Origin: Capsicum annuum
Lineage: Eukaryota > Streptophyta > Magnoliopsida > Solanales > Solanaceae
Assembly: GCF_002878395.1 (NCBI RefSeq)
Contig: NC_061112.1
Location: 36,809,363 to 36,873,362 of the forward strand
Length of the DNA stretch: 64,000 nucleotides
Direction of reading: 5' to 3'
Shown: one piece after another, positions 23,846 to 36,979 of the stretch
Position numbering within the stretch: the first letter of the stretch is position 1
Layout of the letters: each line of letters starts with the position of its first letter
Translations under genes and position numbers: made by a program
Notes under the pieces: generated by a model
The model's input: only the letters and a program-made list of their open reading frames with translations
Told to the model about the DNA's origin: nothing
The model's database searches: none

Positions 23846-24600
23846 CTGATGGAGATACGGGTCTGGGCCAGTTTCTTACTACCTTGGTTTTCTGAGGATC
23901 TACTCTAATGACATCATTGAAAATAATATGGACAAAGAATGCTACTGATCTTTGCTAAAATTTGCACTTGCTAAACTTAGCGAATAACTGGTGATCCCTG
24001 AGAGTATGAAGAAGAATCCTGAGATGGTCTGCATAATCATGCTCTGTGCGAGAATAGACTAGAATATCATCTATAAAGACTATGAAAAACATGTCCAAGT
24101 ACTGCTTGAGCACACGATTCATCAAATCCATAAAAGTTGTAGGGGCATTGGTAAGACCAAATAACATGACTTAAAATTCAAAGTGACCATACCGAGTATG
24201 GAAAACTGTCTTTGAAATGTCACATTCTCTAACTCTGAGCTGATGATATCCTGATTTGAGGTCTATCTTGGAGAAGTAACTGGCACCCTGAAGTTGGTCG
24301 AATAGATCATCAATCCTAAGAAGAGGATATCTGTTCTTAACCGTGACCTTGTTGAGTTGACGATAATCAATACACATCCTGAGAGAACCGTCTTTCTTAT
24401 GCACAAATAATACTGGCGTACCCCATGGGGAAACACTGGGTCTGATGAATCTCTTATCTAAGAGATCTTTCAAATGATCTTTCAGTTCCTTAAGTTCTAC
24501 TGGTGCTATTCTATACGGCGAAATAGAAATAGGTTGAGTATCCAGAAGAAGGTCTATACCGAAGTTTATTTTCCTTTCGAGAGGAATGCCTGGAAGATCT
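23846..24600 (-). pseudogene. Tekay-like reverse transcriptase
   Basis: Frame 24473-24171 carries [39 protein letters not shown] and [15 protein letters not shown]. After a TAA stop the frame continues at 24167-23955 with [18 protein letters not shown] and the catalytic box FIDDILVYS (about 24051-24077), in which both Asp residues are kept. Another stop replaces the Trp after KFSKCKF. A frameshift near 24590 separates it from protease. Confidence 0.9.
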
Positions 24601-25140
24601 TTGGGAAAGACATCTGATATTCATTAACAATAGGGACTGTTTTGAGGCTGGGATATTCAGAACTAGAATCTTTAACATGCATGAGATGGTACACACACCC
24701 CTTAGAAATCATTTTCCTTGCCCGAAGGTAGGAAACAAGTTGACCCCTGAACGCTGAAATGCTTCCCTTCCACTCTAGGATGGGCTCATTCGGGAACTGA
24801 AATTGAACTATCCTATTTCTGCAGTCGACTGTGGCATAGCAGGAATGAATCCAATCCATGCTGAGAATGATATCAAAATCAGTCATCTCTAACTCCACTA
24901 AATCTGCTGACGTGGATTTTTGAGATATCATAACCAGCAGTTCCTGTATACCCACCGAGCTATGATGGTTTTACCCACTGGGGTAGAGACTAAGAAGGGC
25001 TCTGCTAGGACTTCGAAACTGATTCCAAAATTGCCTGCTATGTATGGAGTAACAAAAGACAAAGATGCACCTGGGTCTAGCAAAGCATAAACATGAACAT
25101 GGAAAATCTGTAACATACCAATAACGACATCAGGAGAATT
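24600..25140 (-). pseudogene. Tekay-like aspartic protease
   Basis: Frame 25116-24928 contains VYALLDPGASLSFVTPYIA with the catalytic Asp intact. The frame then slips near 24940-24955 into 24955-24566 (MTDFDIILSMDWIHSCYATVDC), the conserved second half of the domain. The domain would process the polyprotein. The frameshift separates its halves. Confidence 0.88.
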
Positions 25141-25152
25141 TTCCTGATCCTT

Positions 25153-26298
25153 TCAGGACTGAAGAGCATAGAGTCTGTTTGGGCATTGTCCACTAATAGC
25201 ACTGGAAATGGCACCCTGCAGGTTCGGGCGACTGGACTGAGCTATAGAATAATTTTGCTGACCTTGAAGACTTGACTGCAGACACTCCCTAATCCTGTGA
25301 CCTGGCTTACCATAACCAAAAAAGACATCACTACTGGCTCTACAAATGCCCTTGTGGTTCTTACCACAAGTCTGACAAAGGGGATTAGTTCGGGCACTGC
25401 TAATACTGTCGTAAAATTTAGAGGCTGGCACTTTGTCTCTATTGCCATCTCTGAACTTTGGCACTGGAGCACTGGCAGAGGAAGGAGCTGGAATGGATGA
25501 CTTGGAGCAAAACTATAAATGGTTTTCTCCATCTGACTTGGGGTGAGCAAAGTTGAAATTACTTGACCTTGCTCTCTTGTTCTACCTATCCTTAGTCTTA
25601 AACTTCTGCTCTTCTACTTACTGGGCATGGGTCATGAGTCTTGCTAAGGTCAAATCACTGATCAACATCGCAGACCTACACTTATTTACCACGCTATTGT
25701 TGACCCCTGACACGAACTTGCTCATCTTAGCTCTATTATCTGCAACCATATGAGGAGCATACCTAGCTAGCTGAGTGAATTTGAGAGAATACTCCCTAAC
25801 CATCATATTTCCCTGCCTGAGGTTAATAAACTCAAGAACTTTGGCTTCCCTCAGCTCTTGGGGAAAGAATCTATTTAAGAAGGCCGTGATAAATTCATTC
25901 CACTCGATAGGGCCTGTATTATCTAACCTCTTAAACTTCCACTGTTTGTACCAATTATAAGCAACATCCTATAACTGGTAGGCGGCTAACTCAGCACTCT
26001 CAATAAAAGTAATACCCATGATGTCAATGACCTTCTAGACTTGGTCAATGAACTCCTGAGGGTCCTTATCAGACTTAGACCCATGGAAAGATGGAGGGTT
26101 TATCCGAGTGAAGTCCTGAACCCTAGCTGCTTTGGGAGTGGCAACTGGATTGGTCGGAATGACTGGTGGTTGTTCATTCTGTGCATCCATGGACTGAGCA
26201 AGTGTGGTAAATATGGCTCTAAACTCCGCATGAGAAATATGTTCGCCCAAAGGATCTTCGAGCTAAGGAGCTGGCTGTTTTTTTCTCTATGGGGCCAT
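25153..26298 (-). pseudogene. Tekay-like gag
   Basis: The start is taken at ATG 26298, which meets a TAG after three codons. Open pieces follow at 26250-26035 (FTRINPPSFHGSKSDKDPQEF), 25806-25618 (MVREYSLKFTQLARYAPHMV) and 25464-25153. The zinc-knuckle area (25282-25377) has CQTCGKNHKGIC, but the following CCHC box has lost two cysteines (FFGYGKPGHRIREC). Gag packages element RNA. This copy has multiple stops. Confidence 0.85.
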
Positions 26299-26501
26299 GG
26301 TCTGGAATAAGAGAAGAATGGATTAGAATGAGAGTTTAACTTGTGATTATGCTCACTAGCATGAAATGAATAATGAAGAAAGGGGACTGTTCCTAAAACA
26401 TCTTATAGCCTCCCACACATAAATGTGGCGCGCAATACACCTATGTACAAGACTCTACTAGATGCAGCTTTCAGACTTCCTAGGCCTCTATTGAACCTTA
26501 G

Positions 26502-26516
26502 GCTCTGATACCAAGT
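26502..26516 (-). other. Primer binding site (tRNA-iMet type)
   Basis: The minus strand reads TTGGTATCAGAGCC just after the 5' LTR. It is complementary to the 3' end of initiator tRNA-Met, the common primer for this lineage. Confidence 0.92.
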
Positions 26517-26517
26517 T

Positions 26518-29303
26518 TGTAACACCCTGATTCGTTGAACCGAAATGCTAAACGGTGCTCATGACCCCGAGGGACCATAAGCTAACCCATGACTGATATT
26601 TGTACCTGTATACTGCAAATCATAACATAATAATGCGAAATACATGGAACAGTAAGGCCATAAGGTTCAACTAAATACAATCATATGGGTGAAAATACCC
26701 AAAACAACTAAATCTGGACAAAAATCTAAAAGTAAATCCGAAAGCCTCTAAACTGTTTGAATATGGAGTTGAAGGAACATGTCTCCAACTAACTCCGTAA
26801 AATTGAACTAAAAAATAAATAAATAAATCAGATCATATTATCCTCGAATTAATGAGGACTCACTTTGTCTCTACGATAGAACGCTACTGCTACTGCTACT
26901 GCTGGGCTGGGGCTCATGTCTCAGAACCATGGTGTAATATGGAAAGAAAGCACCATAGCATAAATACGTCAGTACAATTGGAGTACTGAGTATACGAGGA
27001 AGGTAGGCTAAACATAAAGGGCTTCATGGATGAACAACACTGCCTGACTAAAATAAATATGGGAGTGGAAAGAAATATATATAGAAACTGGGACCATGAA
27101 TATGTGATAGCATGATTTGTAAGCTAATACATGGTTTACTGATAACTGTCCTGACTGATACTAAAACTGATAACATAGATAACTGTATCTAAAAGTCCTG
27201 TATATACTAAAATCTGAAGAACTATTTGAGTTTTTTTACTGAGACTGAGACTGAAACTATGGGGAGTAGTGTTTAACCGACATGCCCCATGTATGCCGTT
27301 ATGGCTAAGCTGGGGTCCAATCTCTGCCCCGAATGGAGAAGTGTCAATACCGCATCACTAGTAAGGACAACTGTGAGACCCTATACTGGTAGGTACTTAA
27401 ATAAAAATGGTGGGAACCCTAAACTAACGGGTTAAGACACCTCATCAACCCTAAGCTGACAGGTTAAGATGTCTCAACCTACGCTGGCTACGTAGTTTTG
27501 GAACACAAGGATTGCTACTAAGAATCACACCCTGAACTGGCAGGTGAGTTCCCATCCTTGGGTTCACTCGGTGCTAAGCTCTACTCCCATCTGGAGGGAC
27601 TGGACATGAATAACTGACTGTGCATGACTTGATCTTACTAAATTCCGTTGACTGGAGAAATGTTACTGATATCTGACAACTGACTAAGATCATGAGGTTT
27701 TCCTGAGTCATATGACTGATTGAAGTCTATGGAATCATAGCTTGAGTTCGGATATCGTGAAATATGACAAGGATCTAGGCACACAGCTATAGTTTTTTGG
27801 TATAAGTACCCCCAGGACTCGATGGAAGAAACTGACACACATGATTGACTTGATCATAAGAGTAAAGTCCATAATTTATCATATCATAAGTAGGGATCTC
27901 ATACTATGCATGCTTATCAGCAATGTATTGCATGGAAAGAATTTCATATCACATGGAAGTACTTGCACAATCTTAATATCATGTTTATTGCATAATCATA
28001 TTGGCAACACATACTAATAGCATGGAAGTTCATGTGGATTGCATGGTTATCATGCATCTTGTTCATAAGTAGGATTTGCAAGTAAACATAGCATAATCTC
28101 ATAAGAATAGTTCATGAGTATTCCAACAATATTTACAAGGCACATTGACAACATAGAAGTCATTGGAACGTAAGGGCATATCATGAATCCTTCACTTAGT
28201 CACAATTTAGCTATATTGCATGATTTCTAGTTCCTTAGGCATTTTATCAAACACCTTACATACACATCTTAAGAATAGGTGAATTCATCAAATTATACAT
28301 CATGAACAACCAAATTTACATGTTTCCAACTTATATGATATCATGAATTCACAAAAACATATAAAAATTCCCTCTTGGAAATCACCCAATATTAACAACA
28401 TGATGATCAACACCCAATAATATAGAAATCATACTTTATAATGAGAAAGAGGAAAACAAACAAGCATCAACATGGGTATGATTATATCACCACAATCAAC
28501 TAAGCTTTTGTATTTTAAAGATTGATTCTTGAACTCCACGGATGAAAGGAATCTGTGGATGAACACTACGCATACCTTAGAAGGAAGATTCTTGATGATT
28601 GATGGAGGAATTTTCTTGAAATCGGATCTTCAAGCTTAATTATGCAACCCTAGTTGTTTTTCTCCTTTAGTGCTCTTGGATGATGAGCTTTGAGATGAAA
28701 ATAGGGTTGTAATATTTTTAGAAGCTATATATTTCGTAGGGTTAAGTTTAGGGACGTGTAAGGAGTATTTAAAGACTTAATTACCTTTAAAATAAGTCAA
28801 AACGAAGTGTTTTTGACACCTGTAATTGACTTAGGCGGCGCCCAAGTGATCGCCTATGCTTGGGTTGGGTGGCTCCTAACCAATCGCCTATGCTTGGGTT
28901 AGGCGGCGCCTAACCAATCACCTATGCTTACTGTCTCTCACGAAAATAGGCATAACTTTTCGCTTGGGTATTCGATTAAGGCAAAATTGGTATCGTTGGA
29001 AATCTAATTAGATTTTATACAATTTGGTGGGTTTAAATCAGCTAAAATAGCACATTAACATCGAGTTATACTCGTTCAAAGATGACCCTTACAAAATCGA
29101 ACACTAAAACTTGATGGATTCAAAAACTCTTAGCTTGTATTACCTCGAGTGACTTATAAGAACATGCTTAATGCATAATAAGCTATAGTATCACTAGGAT
29201 ATTCATTTTAAGTCATGTAATCAAGTATGAATCAGATGATAGGAGTTTTCACGCGTAGAAATACTTATTCACTTCCTAGCTTAGAAACATGTGGGGTATT
29301 ACG
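26518..29303 (-). repeat. Tekay-like element 5' LTR (right)
   Basis: TGTAACACCCTGATT...GTGGGGTATTACG pairs with 18683-21456. It has a small CTGCTA triplet-type expansion at 26883-26902 (ACTGCTACTGCTACTGCT) where the left LTR has a single copy. Confidence 0.92.
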
Positions 29304-30108
29304 TTTTCACAAAAACCTTGAGGGCATACCTTTACCATGAAAAAAATCAAAGTATAAATCATCAATTTTAGGGTTACTCATGACCCATTTGTTAAACCAC
29401 GATCAACAATCACCCATATCTGCAAACCATCACCAAATAATGTATAAATACAAGTTTAAACAAGAATAAATAATACTTATCACTATGCATCAAAACCCTT
29501 CATATTTGGTTTAAAACCCACTATTCAAGAATCAAAATTAATGTTTAAAATACATAATATTTGAGAAATAACAATGAGGGGAGAGTCACATGCCTTATAC
29601 AAGATGATTTATGGAAATAACTTGACCCTTTTCTTGCCTCTAGATGAACACTTATGGAACCCTAGCCTTAAATCTTCAATAATGAGTTTGAGAAAGTATT
29701 TTGGAATGTTTTGATCTTATACAAATGAAGAATAAAGGGCCAAACAATGTTATAATTCATGGTTCATAAGGGTTTAGGGGTGGGAAATATCTAAAATGTC
29801 TTCATCTTAAAAGCTAAAAATTAAACTAAAGAGGGTACGACTTCCACACCAAAACTATACCCTAGGTTACCAGTGGTACCCTAACTCGTACCTTATACCT
29901 CACCTAGGACCCCCATACTGACCATCATATACAGGTCCAAGATGTACCTATAATACCTCAAAAAATCTAACTCAATATTAGCTCCACGTTTCAAGCTCAT
30001 GCATAGTAAATCATGGTTCCTTGGTAGTTTCATGATCAAGGTTGATGTGAATTAAGGTCTCAAATATGTCCTAGATATTGTGCGAATCAAAACATTCCTT
30101 ATCGTTTG
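29304..30108 (-). repeat. Family-C-like LTR, minus orientation, right part
   Basis: It continues 17345-18682 after the inserted element, its first five bases being the right TTTTC duplication. It parallels 35500-36250 (TTGAGGGCAT, GAGGGGAGAGTCACATGCCTTA, GAACCCTAGCC). It ends where the plus-oriented family-C copy begins at about 30110. Confidence 0.65.
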
Positions 30109-30109
30109 A

Positions 30110-32280
30110 ATTCTTGATATGGGTATGCGTCAGGTGACCTAACTCGTAAGATGTCCAATGATTGGTGGTTGGATTTCTGTTGTGGGTATGATTTAGAGGT
30201 ATGGGTCATATGGTTTGGTGACAGGTTGTTGGATTGATCCTTCATTTAATCAGAAACTTAGTGACTTGACTTAGCTCTGAGTACGAGTGGCTCACTAAGA
30301 CCCATGAGAAAAGGGTACGAGTGGTATAGTTATGTCTTATGTTGTCAAGTGTCAATTCTTGTGGTTTTTGTCTTGGGGACGAATAGACCATATGAGCCGT
30401 ATATTCTGGTTACGAGTGGGGGTCAGGGAGTCGTATGGTGGATAGTGTGGGGGAGTCTAACACATTGTCTTGGTGACAACTCGATGGTACGAGTCGTATG
30501 TTGTGGTCACGCGTCAAAGGGTCGACTCGTAACCACCTGCAATATTTTAAAAGTTTAATTGGGGGTATTCTAGACATTTCACCTTGTAACTCCTTTTTAT
30601 ACCACGACATAAAACACCTTTTGGGACTTCATTAACCTATTATTCTTAATCAAACACTTTTAAAATCTCTCTCAAGAAAAGGGCTGGGGTTTCATCAAGA
30701 TAATCAATTAGGGGCTTTCAAGAGTGATTCTCTTCGTCTTTCATGGTGTCTTAGGCATGTTACTTCTCCCTCATTGTTATTTTACAAGGAGCATGTGTTT
30801 TAATGTATGCTTTTCATGATATTATTATGGTTTGAAATAGTTGTTGGGGGTTTTGGATGTTCATGGTTGAATAACGTTTCTCATGGTTTAATTGCATTTT
30901 CTTTCATACTTTTAGTATGATTTTTACATTGTGGGATGTATGTTAATGGTAAATGGATTTTGGTGTATTAAGGATTCCCCAAATTACTTGGTTATGGTTT
31001 GAAACTTGTGTGCCCTCAACCTATTTTTTAAAATGCCAATGAGAATGATTTTGTCACATTTATTGACTATTCTTGAAATCTTCGCACTGCATAAAAGGTA
31101 ATGGAACTTAAATTGGTTTGGTTGATTTTAAATAGTATGAAAAGGACTTGGTGGCCATGGTATTGGTTTAATTAGAAACTTTGGAGTCAAATTGGTTTAA
31201 TGGCTTTGGTATGGCATAAATGGATCGACTTGTAAGCTCCAATTATGGTATGACGATACCAATGGTTAATTCCTAACTTAAAGACTCTTTGGCAAATGGA
31301 TAAAGTGTGTAAATGGCTTTAATATAGGCTTAAAAGGGGGGGGGGGGTAGCAAAGCCGTGGAAGGTGGATGTCTTGGGGGGACCAATACTGGAAACTCAT
31401 GTTTGCCGATATGAGATTTTGTCATGGTGATTCTGTGCATGATGTCACACTTTATATTTTGGGTGATGTTCAAGTCATCTCAGGTTCTTTTCTCTGGTCG
31501 TACGGCTAACTTGCACTGGGGCCCTTTAGCAGAGGGAGCTGAACCAATATAGCCCATGGGTGGTTTTAGAACGGCAAAGCTACATAGCCTAGGTAAACGT
31601 TTTAAATACATGCTAAGCTCGATTCCCTTTCCCAGCATGGGGTATATATATGTGTATATATGTGATTCATATGGTTAAATGTTTTTGTTTTGAATTACTA
31701 GGATTATTTTATCTTATCCCTGAGTAAATGGTAGAATTCACTCTGATAATTATATTTAGGTGTTGTATCCCCACGCGATGCTGGAATCGTACATACTACT
31801 ATTCCTTCTGCTTATGACTTAGATTCGAGGACAGCTTTGAGTCAGATTGAAGTGGTGAGTTTCCATACTCCAAGAAACCCTATTTCATGCTATGAACTTC
31901 TTTTCATTATTTTTGATTCTTTGATTTTACGTTTGGATATGGTCAGGGGCATGTACCGACGGAATGTTATTTGATTCTGGTTAGAGGCTTTCGTCTAACT
32001 ACTATGGGCATGGGCGGTGTCGGTATTGGTATCAACCTTGGTGTTGGTATTGGTATTGGTACTGGGGTTGACACCAGTTGGATAATTGGTTGAGGTTGTT
32101 GGATTTTGATTATAGACTTTATTTAATGTATTTAAACTATTATTGTTTTTTCTTGTTATATGTTCGGAATTCATCCCACATAGGGTGCAGGGAAGTTATG
32201 GCTGGGTATTCGAGGTGGTCTTCAGTCCTGGTAGGACTTGAGATGCCCGACATGACTAGGCCTTGGTTCGGGTAGTGTCA
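30110..32280 (+). repeat. Family-C LTR, plus orientation, 3' complete
   Basis: It matches 15730-17340 and continues through the GGTATTGGTATTGG block (about 32020-32065) to the terminus GGTTCGGGTAGTGTCA, the reverse complement of the TGACACAACTTGAACC start of the LTR at 41361. The first 75 bp or so of the LTR are missing. No primer site follows, so this end is an outer edge. Confidence 0.7.
31336..31348 (+). repeat. Homopolymer G run
   Basis: A run of about twelve G lies within the LTR where the sister copy at 16935-16950 has GTGGTGTGTG. It may be a genuine slippage product or a sequencing/assembly artefact. Confidence 0.7.
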
Positions 32281-34299
32281 TAGGAGAAATGCAACTAAAG
32301 TTAGAAACTAACAATGCAACTGAAGTTAGAAACTAACCAATACAATACTCCATCTCAGGAAAGAATAACTATGGGCATATATGATCAAGGAGAAGTACTC
32401 CACCAAGCCTTATTAGGCCGAACAAACTCCGAAATGGGGATTTTTTGAATTCCACGTAAGACAATCATCACTAGATCCATCCATGAATTACATCATTAAA
32501 GAAGAAAAATACCAATCTCAAAACCAAGGTCAATTTCAAGACTACCACCAGAAAATCAAACAACTTGAGACAATGAATTTTCAATTTGCCAACTTAAGAA
32601 GCGATTATAGGAAAGGTCACCCGCCTCTAACTCTCTGACTCCACTTTAGACAAAATCCACATCGTGGCTGTGAAGGAGCATCCAATCTCCACACCAATAA
32701 CAAGGGAAAATCATCACAAGGAGATGAATCCAACAATTTTAAGAGATAAACTCAGGACATCTCAATATCAATATCAAACCACTATCGTGCAATGAAATAG
32801 CTACAAACAAAGAACGGATCTAGAATTGGTCATGCTGAAAAATAGGCTATATAGAAAGGGATAGCCAAGGTAAAAACCTCTGCAACATAGGAGGCAAGTC
32901 TAAGAATCTCAAACTTAAGAATGGACAATATAACTAAATTACCAACTCTAGAACCATACAGAACCACTGAAGGTCAACTTACCTTCAATACCATAATTGA
33001 CTCCATAATCAAGTTAACACAACTAACAAAAGAGGGAAAACAATTAACCTCTCCTTGCTATAGGGAAGAAGTCTTTAAATCGGGCTATATCTACCCAAGC
33101 CACCAAATAAGAACTGCAAAGAATGGAATTTAGATAACATTAGTCTAAGAATCTACCCAATGAGGATCAATCACATCAAGTAATAAAATCAATAATACCA
33201 AACAATGATAGCAATTGCAACATCAATATAAACATCAATATGATCAATAAGCGGTACAACAATGAACATCAATATCATGTACCACTTAAGGGCCAGAATG
33301 AGGAAAATGTACCAAGACAGATGGGACTCGAACCCAAATGCTACACCCATAGGGATAAAATATCAATACAGATCAACTCCATCCACTACTAAAAGAAATA
33401 AGCCATGGAGTAGTCATAAAATCATGGATTCAATAGCAAGGAACACAATAACCAATATGAACTCATCAAGGCATATAATCATCAATTGGTACAAAGACCC
33501 TGATACACATAATGAAAAGGTAAATATGGGGAAATAAAAGCACACTAATCATGGTGAAATCCATAATCACATACCTAATAGATCTAAGAGAGAATAAATC
33601 TGAATGGGTCCAAACTCAGACCGATCAACTAAATCATTAATTGAGGTGCTAAGTGCACTATCTCTAACTGAATGAGCCATAATTATCAAGAGACTGATCT
33701 GAATAAGCTGAATGAATTGCAATCCCATATTAGAGACATTCTCTAGACCAGTAGTTGACCTTTCTTCAATCATAGTAAACTCCGAAATCCAAACATGGAG
33801 AGAACATAACTAATCCTAAATGTCTGGCCAACTGACACTAAGAGCACTCTCTACTACCAGTGATCATCCTTCCCATAATCATAGCCAGTCTTAGGAACTC
33901 TAAGCAGGAGTAAAATACATGCTAGATCTGTGTAATCAACTAACTCATATCTTGGGTACTCTCTAAGCTAGTATCCCGTCATGACACATCTAAAAGAAGA
34001 TCCTAGAATACTTCAAGATATTGCCCCTCATAATCCAAAATGGCCGCCATGGTCTGAAGAGCTATACCAAAAAATCTGCAAGGTCTGATGGGGACTTTGC
34101 CCACTATGATCATCATGACTAATTTGAGAACCATTGCCCACTATGATCATCATGAATAATCTGACAACCACTCATAGTCTGAAATACTACCTGCATAGAG
34201 ACGATACGCTGCAAGCAAAGCTAACCTCTACTGAAAGGATCCTCACTCCTGAATGAAATTCCAATAGTATAATACCAAGGGCATCGCCTCTTTTTAACA
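32281..34299. other. Unassigned, probably decayed repeat
   Basis: I recognise no protein domain on either strand. A short direct repeat, TGCAACTRAAGTTAGAAACTAAC, occurs twice at 32291-32337, and a 57-bp-type duplication occurs at 34095-34170. Open frames at 32921-33133, 33262-33537 and 33567-33773 have AT-rich, non-family-like translations. The flanking LTRs suggest this is the old target DNA or the interior of an ancient element. Confidence 0.45.
34095..34170. repeat. Short tandem duplication
   Basis: TTGCCCACTATGATCATCATGA followed by CTAATTTGAGAACCA is repeated immediately with few changes (about 39-bp unit). Confidence 0.8.
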
Positions 34300-36361
34300 T
34301 GACAAGACCCAAACTAAGGCTTATTCATGTCAGGTGCCTTGAACCCAACCAGGATTAGAGACCACCCCCAATGCCCAACCATAATCGCCCTACACCCTAT
34401 GTCGAATGAATTCTGAATATATATATAACATAACCAAATAGAATAATCATAAATCATCCATAGTTAAAAGAGTCAGCCCCAATGCCAATACCAATGCCAA
34501 GGCTGACACCAACACCGACACCGCCCATGCCAACCCAAAGTAGTCTTACAAAGCCTCTATCCAAAATCAAAACAACATCTGGTCGGGACATGCCCACGAC
34601 CATAGCCAAAAACCAAAGTCTAAGAAATAACCAAAGTATGTACAAAAGTACATAGAATGAAATAGAGTGTTTTGAAGTATGGAAGCTCACAACTTCAATT
34701 CGACACAAAGATGTCCCCAAATCCAAGTCACTATGTAGGTGGAGTAGTATGGATGATTCCTGCATCACGTGGGGATACAATGCCCAAAAATAGGTTAGTG
34801 GGTGAATGCTAGCATGCACTCAAAGTAAGGATAACATAATTCCAACATTTAAAACCAAGTAGATAACCATATGCGATCACATCCATACATATCTATAATA
34901 TATGCTGCGAAAGGAAACTGGGTTTAGCATGTATTTAAAACCTTTAACCTTGATTTGTGTAGCTTTACCATAATAATACACACACGGGCTATATGGGTCT
35001 AGTGTTACCCCTGAACGAGCCCTAGTACGTGTAGCCATATAAATAGGAGATATCACAGGGGTCGAGGATTTCCATGTACCCTTCTCTATCCATGATACAT
35101 ATATACAAGTGTAAACTTAAGGGATTCCTATGTACCCCATAAGTATAAGGTCACCATGTCCATTTCTCATATAAAAAAACATGAGTTCCAGTGTCTATCC
35201 ATCAGACTCACACCGTCATGGTAAGCTATAACAACCTGCCATATTGCCTAATTAAAACCATTAGCACATAACCAACCAACCGATTCCAGAAGTTATTAAC
35301 CAAGGCTTTATAAAGTGGTATCACCATACCAACTATAGCTTGTAAGCAATGTCATTAGCCACAATTAGAGGAATCCTATGTACCCCACATGATTTCCAAT
35401 TTACCAAAACCATGGCCACCAAGGCCTTACCAAATCATTTAAAACCATTTAAACCAAGTCAAACTATTTAACAAAATAATTCTTATAGGCATTTTAACAA
35501 ACATATTGAGGGCATGTAGTTTCCAAAACCAAAACCAAGTACCAATTGACCATTCCCATGCAACCACATGTTCAAACCTCAATTATAATATGAAAAACCC
35601 TAAGTAAAGCATGGGAAAACAATATCTAACCATTTACAACCAAAACCCCCAAAATATAATTCCAAACCAAACAATACCCATAATTAAATCATGAAAACCA
35701 TTCATTAAAACATGAATTTAGTTGAAATAATAATAAGAGAGGAGTAACATGCCTTAGATACCAAAGAGTATGGAAAGAAACCACCCCTTAGAGACTTAAT
35801 TGATTGCTTTGAAGAAAACCCTAGCCTTCCTTGAAACAAGAGTTTTGAGAGAGATTTGAGAGTCTCTAAAGTGTTTGAAGTCATGGGGTCAAAAGAGGTT
35901 AAGAGGAAAAATGTTTAGAGTACCCCCAACTTAAATTGTAAAAATCACTGCAGGAGGGTAAAACTCCCCCTTAACTCGTACACACAAGATATGAGTGGTA
36001 CCCACCACTCTTACCCTAGATAGATTGTTGGACATCACAAAGTGTCCAATATATGACTCCCTTTGCCCAAATTATACCCATACTATATGACTAGTCCCCT
36101 CAAACTGTATCCAAGATAGAATCCAAAAGGTTGAACACTGGACAACGGAGGAATTGAATAATACCACTCGTACCATCTCCATACGACTCGTATGGAGTAT
36201 AGTCGTACCTAGGATAGTACATGATCAAGAACCCACTGCTTAATATATGAATTAGGCCCCCTAGGTTGTACCATATCATACGACTAGTAAGCCTAAGTCA
36301 TATGATGTCCAAAGGGTTCAAAACTCAAGAAATTTCTAAGGATCCAACTCAGGGTGTTTTA
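34300..36361 (-). repeat. Family-C 3' LTR (left)
   Basis: TGACAAGACCCAAACTAAGG...CTCAGGGTGTTTTA corresponds to 41361-43164 and, inverted, to 30110-32280 and 15659-17340. It includes the CCAATACCAATGCCAA repeat at about 34478-34530. Confidence 0.85.
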
Positions 36362-36377
36362 ATTCTCCCCAACTTAG
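36362..36377 (-). other. Family-C polypurine tract
   Basis: The minus strand reads AAGTTGGGGAGAAT directly before the 3' LTR. Confidence 0.7.
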
Positions 36378-36529
36378 ATAATTCATCCTCGAATAATGGA
36401 ACAATGCAGTACAAGCACGATTTACACCCCACCACCTCAACTCTAACCTTTAACTAAGTTAGAAACAAAGATGAAAGAAAGTCAATCTTTCCTTTAACAT
36501 GGTTAAAAAACAAAAGTATGATGAAGAAC

Positions 36530-36720
36530 ACATACCTATCGCATGAATTTCCAAAGAAAAAAATAGGAACGGATACTTGGACTCCATGTCCTCTTCTGCT
36601 CCCAAGTAACTTCTTAATCTTATAGTTCCTCTAGAGAACCTAACCAAAACAACGTCCTTGGTTTGCAATCGATGAACCTGCTAATCCAAGTTCTCAATCA
36701 GGACCTTCTCATAAGATAAA
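36530..36720 (-). pseudogene. Family-C chromodomain remnant
   Basis: The minus-strand frame reads LQTKDVVLVRFSRGTIRL and then EEDMESKYPFLF. It aligns with the chromovirus pattern of a basic QVRKLRNKEV-like start and a WEAEADMKSRYPHLF-like end. It follows integrase and precedes the 3' LTR, as expected. It is partial and diverged. Confidence 0.7.
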
Positions 36721-36979
36721 AATCTGAAATACCAATATCCTTGATAGAAACGATTGAGATGGATCACCTATACACTTTCTCAACATAGAAACATAGAACA
36801 CCAAGTGAATGGAGCTCAAACTAGAAGGCAACTCCAACTTGTAAGAAACAATAGCAACCCTCTACAAAACTAAGTACCAATATACCGAGGACTGAGCTTC
36901 CCCTTCTTACCAAACCATCACTTCCTTCATGAAAGATACCTTCTAGAACACCCTATACCCAACTTCAAACCCTAAGTAA

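Larger units (their letters stand above)
18683..29303 (-). mobile_element. Complete Ty3/gypsy chromovirus (Tekay/Del-like), decayed
   Basis: A 10.6-kb element has 2.8-kb LTRs (18683-21456 and 26518-29303), a 5-bp duplication TTTTC, an iMet-type primer site next to the right LTR and a purine tract next to the left LTR, so it reads on the minus strand. The order is gag, protease, RT, RNase H, integrase, chromodomain-like tail, which is the gypsy order with a chromovirus ending. The motifs LLDPGASLSFVTPY and [20 protein letters not shown] fit the Tekay/Del lineage (clade from family knowledge). The frame is broken by stops and small indels in gag, protease, RT and chromodomain, but a 303-codon stretch of integrase is open. 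By eye the LTRs differ at several percent of positions, so it is not a recent insertion. Confidence 0.93.

Noticed and set aside
32921..33537. Two plus-strand frames of 70 and 91 codons
   Set aside because: Low-complexity translations, no initiation context, no conserved motif, and a transposon-rich context.
34454..34819. 121-codon minus-strand frame with Gly/Val/Ile-rich tail
   Set aside because: It spans the GGTATTGG repeat of the family-C LTR. The Gly-rich text comes from that simple repeat.
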